A stretch of DNA of 24,804 bases. Origin: a virus. Positions 1 through 9,311 of this stretch are shown piece by piece. The stretch is taken from the IMG/VR virus record IMGVR_UViG_3300041403_000450, positions 1 to 24,804 of that record. The stretch is one strand, 5' to 3'. Both the position numbers and the translations under genes were made by a program. The notes under the pieces were generated by a model. It saw only the letters and a program-made list of their open reading frames with translations, ran no database searches and had not been told where the DNA came from. The first letter of the stretch is position 1. Each line of letters starts with the position of its first letter.

Positions 1-720
1 AATCTCGCTGGACTGGTCACTGCCAACAGTGCTTAGATTGTTGACACAAACAATCTCGACAACATCACCAGCAGTCAGGGCTGTATTGAAAGTAACCGTG
101 ATACCATCTGTTGCAGTGTAATCTACATCACGTTGCTGTAGAACACCGTTAGCATAGACATTCTCCCTACCTGTGGAGTATTGAAGAGTACCACCCGATT
201 CACCAGAACCAGAGAATACAGTCTGACTAGCGGTAGCAGTAGTTCTCCATCGGGTGTATCCAGGAATATCTGTATCGCTAAGTCGGTTATCTACATACTG
301 TTTGGTGACTGCATCAGAGTCGTTATTAGGGATACCAAGATTAGTGACTTGGTTACCTCCCATATTGAGATCACCAGCAAATGGATTGCTACCATCCGTT
401 AGGACTGCATTGTTGGAAATCTCCTGTGTTACATATAGAGTTTGCAGATAGTTAGCGTTTAGGTCCTGAGCACGAATGCTGGAGCCTGGAGAGAATACTA
501 CCTCCTGATCATCAATGTTAGTCGATCGGTAGATGCGGATTTCGGCCCCAGAAGCAGGGGCAGAATCCATTTGTATTTGAGTATCTGTAGCAAAAGAGAA
601 GGCAGTGGTATTTGTGTCATCCAAAGACACTAGTACGTCAGACTGCTCTAAGTATGGAAATGTGATAGAAAAGAGGACGGTAGATCCGTCCCCTACGTAG
701 TTGTTCTCAGTTACCGCCAT
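1..720 (-). CDS. Tail fibre protein, N-terminal part (T7 gp17-like; cut by window edge)
   Basis: The ATG is at 720 and the frame stays open to base 1, giving 240 residues; the rest lies outside the window. The start, MAVTENNYVGDGSTVLFSIT, and the later NPFAGDLNMGGNQVTNLG and DAVTKQYVDNRL segments match the N-terminal particle-binding domain of T7 gp17-type fibres and the short collar repeat that follows it. In this family the N-terminus docks the trimeric fibre on the tail and the distal part binds the host receptor. It overlaps the 3' end of the gp16-like gene by 14 nt, so translation is probably coupled; no strong Shine-Dalgarno is visible. Its last-gene position matches T7. The receptor-binding part is not visible, so nothing can be said about host range. 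Confidence 0.9.
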   Translation of the reverse strand, partial: MAVTENNYVGDGSTVLFSITFPYLEQSDVLVSLDDTNTTAFSFATDTQIQMDSAPASGAEIRIYRSTNIDDQEVVFSPGSSIRAQDLNANYLQTLYVTQEISNNAVLTDGSNPFAGDLNMGGNQVTNLGIPNNDSDAVTKQYVDNRLSDTDIPGYTRWRTTATASQTVFSGSGESGGTLQYSTGRENVYANGVLQQRDVDYTATDGITVTFNTALTAGDVVEIVCVNNLSTVGSDQSSEI

Positions 721-3700
721 TAGCGTATGTCATGAATGAGGTACGTTGCTGCTCATTGCGTAGCTTCTGCATCTCAGCCTGCTTGGCCTGGTGATCCCGC
801 ATGCGCTTAGCGAATGTGGTACCGGGGTTGGCTAGCTTGTTAGCTGCATAGTTGTTTTGAGCATAGTTGTAGTAAGCCTTGAAGACCTTCTCGTAGAACT
901 CCTGCTGAGGTACCTTGATGTTCTCAGCTGCTCCCTGTTCAAACATAAGAGTAGCCGTTTCATCATCTCCCCCTTTACGCAGGTTAGGTCCGTTCTCACT
1001 GTAGAAGTAATCTTTCAGGACCTGCTCCATAGTGCGGTTACGATATAGTGGCAGCTTAACGGATGTTGCAATCTTTGTGATTGAATTCCGATCCTCCCAA
1101 GTCAAAGGCATTCCTTGGAAGTGCTCTGGTGGTTGCTTTGGTTCAATCCCATACTTCTCAAACGCCTTGTTGATTGGTGTACGTGATTGCTTGCTAAGCC
1201 GGATCGGCTGAGCGAAGTTAAACATGCGAACACCGACGCTAAAGGGGGACTTATCGAAGCCATCAAAGGTCAGCGCTTCACCAGTGGTTGTGTCCAGCTT
1301 CATGGGCGCAGCTCCAGGCATTACGCCAGATGCCATCTTACGCATCAGTCCACCAAGACCTTGACCACTCATTCCCCATAGATCATCCATCAAACCTCGG
1401 GTCTGACGGGCTTCAGGGGAGATAATCTTAGCGGCCTGGTCCACAGCAATTGGGATAGGAAGTAGACCACGGGTGACCATACCACGTAGGTACCTCTCAC
1501 CAGTAGCTCCAAACTTCTGATCACCTGTAGCAGCGGCCATAAGAGCCTTCATATTGTCCCACATACCCAGGGTTGTCTCGAACACGGAGTTCTTGACTAC
1601 ACTGTTCACAGCGATGGCTGCAGTTTGGGTCCAGGGGTTGAAGTTGCGCTTCTGAGGTTCACCCATCTCACGGAACAAGTGGCCAAGCTCCATGCCCATA
1701 CCGAGGGCTTGAGCAAAGGGCTGTGCCCATGCATAGGAGATACGGTGCTCACCAAACCCAAGTGTGTAGGGCTTGCGCTGCTGATTGCTTTGGAAGAAGT
1801 CTCTACGACGATCAGGAGACATAGGACCAGCACCGTTACCCATGTCGAAGTAGCCCGCCAGCATCGCTGGGAGCATCATGATGTAACCAATGCGGAACTT
1901 ACCACGCTTGTACGCCAGCTTGTGTATCTGAGCAGGGGTTAGTGCTTCCACGCCCTTCTGCTTGACCAGATCCTCCAATCCCTTCCACTCTTGATCGAAC
2001 TGACGCAGAGCAATGTTGATACCAGGGGTAGCCCCAATGGCCTCGTCAAAGATCTTAGCGGGAGTCTTGAGGAATATCATACCGGTGAGCCCCTTGATGC
2101 CCGGTGCATCCGCAACTTTGTTGAGAGCTCTGAAGAATGGGCTATTGTTCAGCTTGCCACTACGGAAGTTGAAGTAGTCACCATAGTCCTTGATCTCCTT
2201 GTAGAGAGGATGATCCTTGTTGACGGCACCTAGTTCATCGAACATGGAATCCATCAGCTTCTGCTTCTTCTCCATAATCTCAGCAGAACGCTTAGCGATG
2301 GACTTAGATGTCCAGGGCTCATAGAAGCCCTCCAGGACCTCTGCAGCAGCTTCGCGGGTAGCAATGCTGTTGGCTGCCATGTACTGACCGATGTTCTCGG
2401 TCTTACCGATCCAGTCAGTAGGCTTACGGAGAATACCAAGCTGTGCAGCACGGCTGAAGTAGTCAGAGATAGACAGCATCATACTGCCCACAGGACCGAG
2501 GTTACCGGCCATCTTCTCACCACGGACAGCCTCTACCATCTCGAACTCTTCCGGCTTCATGGAGAGCTTAAGTGGCATGGTATCAGGCATCTTCCAGATC
2601 TTGCCCATGACATCGTTCATGTGCATGATGGTCTCCTGCACAGACATCATCTCTGCAGCAGCCATTGCGCGCATCTTGCGGTCCAAGCGGCCAAAGCCGA
2701 TACCGCCTACGCCCTTCATCACTGGCTCAACGGTTGTCCGCATTGTCAGGTTGACGAAGTTCTCAGCGATGGTCTTAGGATTAGCCAGGACTGTACGAGT
2801 GTGCAAGGCATCCACACCACGACCAAGAGCGGTGAGCAGGGTGGAGAATATCGGAGTAGCCTTGGCGATGTCATCAGCAGCTTCAAGAGCATTGAAGGCT
2901 TGATCCATCTGGCGCATCATGGTGCCAGTCACATCCTTGCCATTGCGGATCTGTTCGATCACTTCATCGACTGCCTTGTACAAAGCCTCTGACGATTTGT
3001 CAGACTTAACGATGTTATCAGCAACCTCTTGTGTGAACGTAGCAGCGTTCTTGGCCTGCATCTTGTGGCCGATGAACGACCAGGTACGGGCAGCATCCCG
3101 CTTGAGCCGCATCATGGACTTCATAACCTGCCACTGACGATCAAACTGATCAGCAGTACTTAGACCGTTGAATGCAGCTTCACGACGTACGGCTCCAAGA
3201 TCCTTGAAGTTCTTACGACCATTGGTGAGATAGTTATCGATCAGCGTAAGGGCTGAGCCGATCTTGGGGTTCTCACGGAGGATAACACCCTTACCTTGAA
3301 GGGTCTCGATCTCTTCACCAAGCTGAAGGCGTAGACCGTTCTCGAAGGCTTCGTAGTCACCACCACCCTTGATGTAGGCTTCAATGGAAGGGAGTGTACG
3401 TAGATTGCTCTTGGCTAGGATAGCCTTGTACTCAGCACTACGTGGATCAAGCTTCTCGATTCCCTTGAACGCATCTATCTCAGCAAAGATCTCATTGGTC
3501 TTGCCTTGGATGTAGTTACGGGCTGCTTCAGGGCTCTTCGCGTGGTAGAGGAACTCGTTCTGAGATACTGGATAAGGATCACGCTCCAGGGTTCCCTTGA
3601 CGGAGGCTCCCTGATCTACACCAAGCTCCTTGCGGGGCTTGACTGTGACCAGCTCATCCATCTCGTAGCCCATCTTGGTGGCCATCTTACGAGTAGTGGC

Positions 3701-6007
3701 CTCGGGTACCATGAAGTTCGCCTTGCTCAAAGCCTCTGATACACCCTTAGGATCGGAGAGAAGTTCAGCTGCATTCTTAGCCTGGAAGTCATTTAGGGTA
3801 CCCTTGAAGAACTTCTCCGACAATGCTTCGTGGCTCATCTGACGACGACGTAGCGCCTCCGTCATTTCAGCCCACTCATTGGACATCCCCTTTGAAGCCC
3901 CTAGAATATCCAAGCCACCAGTATCAATGACTTCCCCAGCATCAACATCAAAGACGGCTTTCTGATCGAAGGCAGAAGCCAGCTCCTCTGCCGTCTTAGA
4001 GTCAGGCACATTGCGGCTGATCTCCATTTGGAGCTTACCGGTTTCAGGATCGATCCATCCACCAAGGTAGGTATCATCACGGCTGAGGATCTTCTGGTTG
4101 CGCTGCATCCACTCACCAAGCTGCTGGGTAATTGCTTGGCGGTTCTTGCTGAGCTGAGCACCTCCTTCACCGAATCCCACACCACGCATGGTGGGTATGT
4201 CCAGTTCGATCTCTTCAGCATCAATGCTAACCATGAAGCCAGACTTGGGCGACTCAAGGTTGTAGGGGTTGACACTGAATCCCTCTGGGTTCTCAGCAAT
4301 AAGCTTGGGCAGGTCCTTGTGAGGCACCGTAGAAGATGCCTTGACTTGGGTAGGCTCAGGAGTAGCAGTGAAATCATAGGGCTCCAGCTTACCGCCTTCA
4401 CCTACAACTGCGTACTGATAACCATCAATCTCTTCGGAGAAGCCAGCACGTTGATATAGACGGGCTCTGGTGTTGCCACCACGACGCTCAGCAGCTTTGC
4501 TGATCTGAAGGTCTTCAGCAGTGTCTGTAAGGGGCTTAGCACGTACTACCGTGCCAGGCTCCATATCAGCTGCGATGTTCTTGAACTGAGTGCGAAGCTC
4601 AGCCAGCTCAGGAACATTCTTGGAACCGTTCTCTACATCCCAGACGATATCGTAGACATCTCTACCAAGGTTCTTGTCTGCTTCAGGTGTGGCGTACCAA
4701 GTGATAGGTGTGCCCTTGGAAGTACTGAGGTTGAACTCCAGCTCTTCAGTGGGAAGCTTAGGGAACTCCGTGGGAGAACCCATATGTGGGACAAAGCGGT
4801 TACCAGGGGTAAACAGCTCAGGATAGTCAAGGGCTACTTCATCCCAGGTAGCGTCATAGCCCGCCTCGCTGGCGGCTTTACGGTACATGTAGATGTCGAA
4901 CTCCTTCTGCTCCAGGGCAGATTGAAGCTCCGTGATGTCCTTCTCGTTTTTGATGATCTCATCAGTGATCTGCTTGGCCTGTCCCATGGACATGTGGTCA
5001 GAAGCACGCACGAGCTCTTCAGGATCACCCCCGTATGCAGCAGTGTTAGCGTAGTCGTCAACCGTCTTGATGGCCTCGTTACGGGCCTGGATGGTCTCAG
5101 GGTAGGCAGCTTTCGGCCCATCCACTTCAGGGGCAATCTTGGGGCCACCTGGTTTAAGGGAACGGAAGAACGGGTTGGAATCCAGAATAGTCTTGACTGC
5201 TGGCTCAAGTGCATTGGCTACACCACGCACAGCAGAGCCCATAAGGGCGCCTTCAATACCCGCCATAGTACGGGCACCGAGTGGGTTGTCCTCGATACTC
5301 GAGATGAGCTGTGATATGGTTGTGGTGGGACCAGATAGGCCTTCAGGGGCATTCTCTGCCACCCACTGGGCGAGTTGGTTGGTAAGGGATTCTTCATCAC
5401 CATGTGTAGCTACGAAGTCCTCGAGGAAGTCTCCACCCATCGTAGCGACCACTCCAGCGCCCTTAATGGGGTTATGACGTGCTGCTACCAGATAACGTAC
5501 CAGAGTGCGGGCGACAGCGCCTACTGTGGTATCGTTCTCTGCGATAAGGTTTGTACGGGCTGTGTATAGGTCTTTGCCAGTGACACCTTCTATGATATCA
5601 GCTGGTAGGTTGACCACACCCTCCACAAGGTCTTCCACACCGCCAAGGGTGGCACGGAGGCCTTCTTTCAGGACAGTACCAGCAGGACCGGTTTCAGGTA
5701 ATTGGATCTTCTCCGACTTCTTCCGGTTCTCCTCTCCCATACCCCATAGGTTTGTGCCGAGCATTTTGTCAACACCCTGGACACCGGACTTAACCCAGCC
5801 AGGAGGCTCATCAAACCTATTGTCTTCCTGTTGTTGTTGCTGTTGCGGTTGTTCTGGCTGAGGAGTTGGTTCGGCTGGGGCTACTGATGTGTCACCATAG
5901 GCGGCTTTCAGAGCCTCCAGCCTTTTTTCTTCAGCCTTTGGATCATAATATGAGGGATCAGCAGGCACCGAACCGGTGTACTGTTTCCCGTCTCCATTCA
6001 AAGGCAT
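707..6007 (-). CDS. Giant internal virion/ejection protein (T7 gp16-like position)
   Basis: This 1766-residue protein sits between the gp15-like protein and the tail fibre, the place of T7 gp16 (about 1318 aa), which forms part of the inner core and is ejected to help DNA cross the envelope. The N-terminus is proline/glutamine-rich with a six-Gln run (residues 55-60). No transglycosylase motif is seen at the N-terminus, unlike T7 gp16; that domain is in the neighbouring protein. Residues about 430-540 contain MEPGTVVRAKPLTD and RARLYQRAGF, resembling a GNAT or LPD-type domain. Residues about 640-700 contain YLGGWIDPETGKLQMEIS and DQKAVFDVDAGEVIDTGG, the style of large polyvalent protein-associated domains. 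Residues about 1070 to the end are Met/Ala-rich and amphipathic, beginning TVLANPKTIAENFVNL. The ATG at 6007 follows the previous stop by one base. Assignment by position is firm; domain calls are inference. Confidence 0.85.
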   Translation of the reverse strand: MPLNGDGKQYTGSVPADPSYYDPKAEEKRLEALKAAYGDTSVAPAEPTPQPEQPQQQQQQEDNRFDEPPGWVKSGVQGVDKMLGTNLWGMGEENRKKSEKIQLPETGPAGTVLKEGLRATLGGVEDLVEGVVNLPADIIEGVTGKDLYTARTNLIAENDTTVGAVARTLVRYLVAARHNPIKGAGVVATMGGDFLEDFVATHGDEESLTNQLAQWVAENAPEGLSGPTTTISQLISSIEDNPLGARTMAGIEGALMGSAVRGVANALEPAVKTILDSNPFFRSLKPGGPKIAPEVDGPKAAYPETIQARNEAIKTVDDYANTAAYGGDPEELVRASDHMSMGQAKQITDEIIKNEKDITELQSALEQKEFDIYMYRKAASEAGYDATWDEVALDYPELFTPGNRFVPHMGSPTEFPKLPTEELEFNLSTSKGTPITWYATPEADKNLGRDVYDIVWDVENGSKNVPELAELRTQFKNIAADMEPGTVVRAKPLTDTAEDLQISKAAERRGGNTRARLYQRAGFSEEIDGYQYAVVGEGGKLEPYDFTATPEPTQVKASSTVPHKDLPKLIAENPEGFSVNPYNLESPKSGFMVSIDAEEIELDIPTMRGVGFGEGGAQLSKNRQAITQQLGEWMQRNQKILSRDDTYLGGWIDPETGKLQMEISRNVPDSKTAEELASAFDQKAVFDVDAGEVIDTGGLDILGASKGMSNEWAEMTEALRRRQMSHEALSEKFFKGTLNDFQAKNAAELLSDPKGVSEALSKANFMVPEATTRKMATKMGYEMDELVTVKPRKELGVDQGASVKGTLERDPYPVSQNEFLYHAKSPEAARNYIQGKTNEIFAEIDAFKGIEKLDPRSAEYKAILAKSNLRTLPSIEAYIKGGGDYEAFENGLRLQLGEEIETLQGKGVILRENPKIGSALTLIDNYLTNGRKNFKDLGAVRREAAFNGLSTADQFDRQWQVMKSMMRLKRDAARTWSFIGHKMQAKNAATFTQEVADNIVKSDKSSEALYKAVDEVIEQIRNGKDVTGTMMRQMDQAFNALEAADDIAKATPIFSTLLTALGRGVDALHTRTVLANPKTIAENFVNLTMRTTVEPVMKGVGGIGFGRLDRKMRAMAAAEMMSVQETIMHMNDVMGKIWKMPDTMPLKLSMKPEEFEMVEAVRGEKMAGNLGPVGSMMLSISDYFSRAAQLGILRKPTDWIGKTENIGQYMAANSIATREAAAEVLEGFYEPWTSKSIAKRSAEIMEKKQKLMDSMFDELGAVNKDHPLYKEIKDYGDYFNFRSGKLNNSPFFRALNKVADAPGIKGLTGMIFLKTPAKIFDEAIGATPGINIALRQFDQEWKGLEDLVKQKGVEALTPAQIHKLAYKRGKFRIGYIMMLPAMLAGYFDMGNGAGPMSPDRRRDFFQSNQQRKPYTLGFGEHRISYAWAQPFAQALGMGMELGHLFREMGEPQKRNFNPWTQTAAIAVNSVVKNSVFETTLGMWDNMKALMAAATGDQKFGATGERYLRGMVTRGLLPIPIAVDQAAKIISPEARQTRGLMDDLWGMSGQGLGGLMRKMASGVMPGAAPMKLDTTTGEALTFDGFDKSPFSVGVRMFNFAQPIRLSKQSRTPINKAFEKYGIEPKQPPEHFQGMPLTWEDRNSITKIATSVKLPLYRNRTMEQVLKDYFYSENGPNLRKGGDDETATLMFEQGAAENIKVPQQEFYEKVFKAYYNYAQNNYAANKLANPGTTFAKRMRDHQAKQAEMQKLRNEQQRTSFMTYANGGN

Positions 6008-6008
6008 G

Positions 6009-9000
6009 TCATCGAATTCCTAGGATGTTACGGATACGTTGTGACCACTCGCGCTCAGCTTGAGGGGTCCAGGGTAGATCGTGTGGCATTGGGATATCAA
6101 CTGCAAGCCCGCCATCAGGAGAAGCAGACTTATAATGGTAGCTGGTGGCAGAGTGCTCCCCATCTTCCACTGAGCCAACTTTAATCCCTTGAGCTTCAAG
6201 CATAGCGATAGCTTGATCACGCTGCGGTGTAGTGGCAAAGGCGATGTGCTCATGGTAGTTTACTCCACCATGATCATCGCGGAACCCACCATGGGAGCGA
6301 TCACCAGTCAAATACTCAATTACTTGTAAATTCTGCTTGCCACCCATAGCCTGTTGGTCATGTGGGTTGCTAGTTTTACCAGTCCTATTCAGATAGTCAT
6401 TGACTACCTTGCGAGCCTTGGACATGTGCCGCTGGTACGACTTGTTATTGTAGGCTCCCCAGGCACCAAGGCCTTGGCTATCAAGGATCGACTTAGCTGC
6501 ACGGACATTGTTGCCGAGATCATAGAGATCCTCGTTGCTCTGCAGTCCAAACTGACGTAGACGCTGTGGTCCCATACCACCGATCATGTTGATCTGGAAG
6601 GCACCATAGCTTAGGTCTCCTGTGTCTGGGTTGTCATTGAGAGCCCTGGGACTACCCATACCTTCTCCCATGGCAATGGCCAGCATTTGCACCAGCTTGT
6701 CCTCTGGTACTCCTGCAGCAACCATCTGACTCACAACGTGCTCAGGGTTGGTGGGATCAGTGGCACCTTGGGCTGCACCCATTTGGAGGTGCTGTGGATC
6801 AGGTCCCACTTGAAGCCGCTGGAGATCTCGCCTTGCGGCGGCCTTCTGTGCGGTTGTAGCGTTACGTGACTTCAGAACATTCCAGGTTGTAGGTGCCTGC
6901 TGCTTGACGATCTGAGCAAAGCGAGCATACTTCTCAGCAGCTGTACCATAGTTGCTCAGCTTACCGAACTCCTTCTCGACACCCGCTGTGAACATCTGAG
7001 CACTCTCGTGGGTCATGCCCATGGAGCGAGCCCAGATTGCTGCTGTACCGTAGCTGAAGTCAGGGGAATCAGATCCAGGAGGATTCCACTTGAAGCTGCC
7101 AGAATCGCCAAGGAGGCGGATCTGTGCACGGATGATGCTGGGCACTGTGCGGCCTGTAGCATCGGCCACAGCGAGGACTGAAGGGGGAATATAGTTGGGT
7201 TCCGTCTCCATCCGGTTGATCTCTGCTGCTGCCTGGGATCCACTCTCAAAGACGGCAATGCTGTCAACATCACCAGCCTTGATACCAAGCTTGCGCATCT
7301 GTAGGGAGCTCAGGTCACCAACGTAGTCAGTGTTATCCAGCTCAGGGATCTTACGCTGCTTGGCTGTGATCTGGTTCCACTCCAGCTCTACCTTGTCCTG
7401 ACTACGCAGACCTTCAGCGGCGCCTGCAACGTTACCAGTGAGGTAGCGCTTAGGAGCTTCACCAGATAGGTGTGTCCTGGACCATTCGCTGAAGAGGTTG
7501 GGGATATCTGCAGCGTCTTCGGTGATGTCAATGTTTGGATTGGACCGAAGGTAGTTGACGAAGTCTCGCATCGCTGCAGATTTGGCAAGCTTGAGACGCT
7601 CATCTGGGTTGATGAAGTTCTCTGCCTGTATCTCCGGTGTGAGCACACGCTCGAGCTCGAGATCAATGTTCTCGAAGACAACGGCGTGCTTCTCCTTGAT
7701 AGCCTTGCCGAAGTCAGCATACTTCATCAGGTCAGCACGCTGAGCCTCGGGGATGTTGGTATCAGCCAGAAGCTGCTCAGCCGTCTCTGCTGCATCCATG
7801 GGATCCATCAGCTCCAACTTGCCCTTGAGCTCCTTGAAGCGGTTCTGGGCTATCGTTGGGTTGTACAGCTTGGTCAGCATCTTACTGCGCAAGACAGCAT
7901 TCTCTGGACCGGGGAACATCATCTCCACCTCGTCTCTAGCACCGGCTAGGCGCTCCTGAGCATCTTCATAGGTCATATTGCCGTTGACAATATCAGCTAT
8001 GACAGAGTCTGTGAACTGGGTGGCTGTTGTGTCCTTCTGCTCCTGGTACTGCTTGTGAGCCTTCTCCTCGTAGGCTTCCAGCTTGGCATCCAGATACATC
8101 AGAGGTCTGGCCTGGCCCTGGAATAGGGTGCGCAGGTCTTGCTCTAGGGCTGTAGCTCTATCAAGCTGGTCAAAGGGTGTAGCCAGGATCTTGGAGGCAC
8201 CTAGCTTGGCCAGCTGCATGGAGGCTTCAACTAGGTCACCACCACGAGATGCTGTCATCTCACGGAGCTGCAGTCCTAGCTCTTCAACACGCTCGGTTGG
8301 GAGCATTCCTTCAAGGGAATCAAATGCACCGTAGGCATCGTTATCGGCCTTGTTCTCCAGTTGTTGCTTGTACTGCTGGGTGCGCTCCTGTGTGCCACGA
8401 GCACGGATTCCCATGTCAGCAGCATTAGCTTGACGATGGAAGTACTTGTGGACTACAGCAGGGTTGATAGCTACAAGACCTTTCTCCTTGAAAAAGTCAC
8501 GGCGAGCTTCGCGTAGGGCGTCAGCTTCGACGAGTGCAGGGTCAGCACCAGGCGGCATATTAGCCAGTGCTTCCACCACCTTGCGGTTAGCATAATCTGG
8601 ATAGTCAGATGCTGCAGCTTGAGCCAGTCCCTCTTGGACCCCGTATAGGTAGAACTTGTTGCTATTACGGATGTGGTTAGCATCGTTCTGAAGCCCCGCT
8701 TTTTCGAAGGCATCTGCGGTAGCCATAGTCCGCTCAAGGCCAGAGACCTTGGCGTTGTTGATGGCTCCCATGTTGTCCAGAACATGCTGGAACTGGGTTG
8801 GGTCGGCCTGTGCGGCCATCATACCTTCAACTTGGAGGTTGTAGTTCTCCTCGTTGATGCGGTTGGCTTCAGCCTCCCAAAGGGATTTACTGAAGCTCAG
8901 TGCAGTCTTACCAAGTTCAGTCACAGCACGGACATCGTCCTGCTGCATCTGCATTTGCATGCGACCTACTTGGTCTTTATTCTGCAGCTCAACGTTAGCG

Positions 9001-9311
9001 TTGTTGATACGCTGTTCGTTAAGACGGCGAGCATTATCCAGCTTGGCCTGGCCACGTTGATCCTTGAGTCTGTTCTTCCACTCAGCTGCACGAGCTTGTT
9101 GCTCGAACATCAGCTGTTGGTTCGCCATTGTCTGGCGCTGGTTCTCAAGTGTATTCTGGTTGCTCAGCTCGTTGTTACGGTTGACCTGCTGCTGGACTGC
9201 TGCAGCATTCTCTTGGTAGTTGGAGTAGATCTTATTGACTGCTCCAGACATATCTACGGCACGGCCTTGCACACCGCCGCGCTTGGCCTGCCTGCCTCTG
9301 TACTGTGTCAT
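6009..9311 (-). CDS. Internal virion protein (gp15-like) with C-terminal lytic transglycosylase and DD-peptidase-like domains
   Basis: The protein has 1100 residues; T7 gp15 has about 747. Residues 25-130 are Gln/Asn-rich and coiled-coil-like, and 130-850 are mostly helical, as expected of an ejected core protein. Residues about 858-965 look like an SLT-type lytic transglycosylase: a probable catalytic Glu883 in AMGEGMGSPRA, then SYGAFQIN (901-908) and GAWGAY (949-954). Residues about 1003-1100 hold a second, histidine-rich domain with YHEH (1019-1022), SYHYKS (His1059) and GGLAVDIP (Asp1072), resembling metal-binding M15/VanY-type peptidase folds, though the His-Asp spacing is longer than the classical motif. 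The likely role is local opening of peptidoglycan during DNA ejection. Start and upstream stop overlap as ATGA. The core role is well supported by position and size; the exact specificity of the last domain is uncertain. Confidence 0.87.
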   Translation of the reverse strand: MTQYRGRQAKRGGVQGRAVDMSGAVNKIYSNYQENAAAVQQQVNRNNELSNQNTLENQRQTMANQQLMFEQQARAAEWKNRLKDQRGQAKLDNARRLNEQRINNANVELQNKDQVGRMQMQMQQDDVRAVTELGKTALSFSKSLWEAEANRINEENYNLQVEGMMAAQADPTQFQHVLDNMGAINNAKVSGLERTMATADAFEKAGLQNDANHIRNSNKFYLYGVQEGLAQAAASDYPDYANRKVVEALANMPPGADPALVEADALREARRDFFKEKGLVAINPAVVHKYFHRQANAADMGIRARGTQERTQQYKQQLENKADNDAYGAFDSLEGMLPTERVEELGLQLREMTASRGGDLVEASMQLAKLGASKILATPFDQLDRATALEQDLRTLFQGQARPLMYLDAKLEAYEEKAHKQYQEQKDTTATQFTDSVIADIVNGNMTYEDAQERLAGARDEVEMMFPGPENAVLRSKMLTKLYNPTIAQNRFKELKGKLELMDPMDAAETAEQLLADTNIPEAQRADLMKYADFGKAIKEKHAVVFENIDLELERVLTPEIQAENFINPDERLKLAKSAAMRDFVNYLRSNPNIDITEDAADIPNLFSEWSRTHLSGEAPKRYLTGNVAGAAEGLRSQDKVELEWNQITAKQRKIPELDNTDYVGDLSSLQMRKLGIKAGDVDSIAVFESGSQAAAEINRMETEPNYIPPSVLAVADATGRTVPSIIRAQIRLLGDSGSFKWNPPGSDSPDFSYGTAAIWARSMGMTHESAQMFTAGVEKEFGKLSNYGTAAEKYARFAQIVKQQAPTTWNVLKSRNATTAQKAAARRDLQRLQVGPDPQHLQMGAAQGATDPTNPEHVVSQMVAAGVPEDKLVQMLAIAMGEGMGSPRALNDNPDTGDLSYGAFQINMIGGMGPQRLRQFGLQSNEDLYDLGNNVRAAKSILDSQGLGAWGAYNNKSYQRHMSKARKVVNDYLNRTGKTSNPHDQQAMGGKQNLQVIEYLTGDRSHGGFRDDHGGVNYHEHIAFATTPQRDQAIAMLEAQGIKVGSVEDGEHSATSYHYKSASPDGGLAVDIPMPHDLPWTPQAEREWSQRIRNILGIR

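Noticed and set aside
5800-5860. CAG/CAA-type triplet repeat as a simple-sequence element
   Set aside because: It encodes a six-Gln run in a Pro/Gln-rich linker; too short and impure to count as an independent repeat element.
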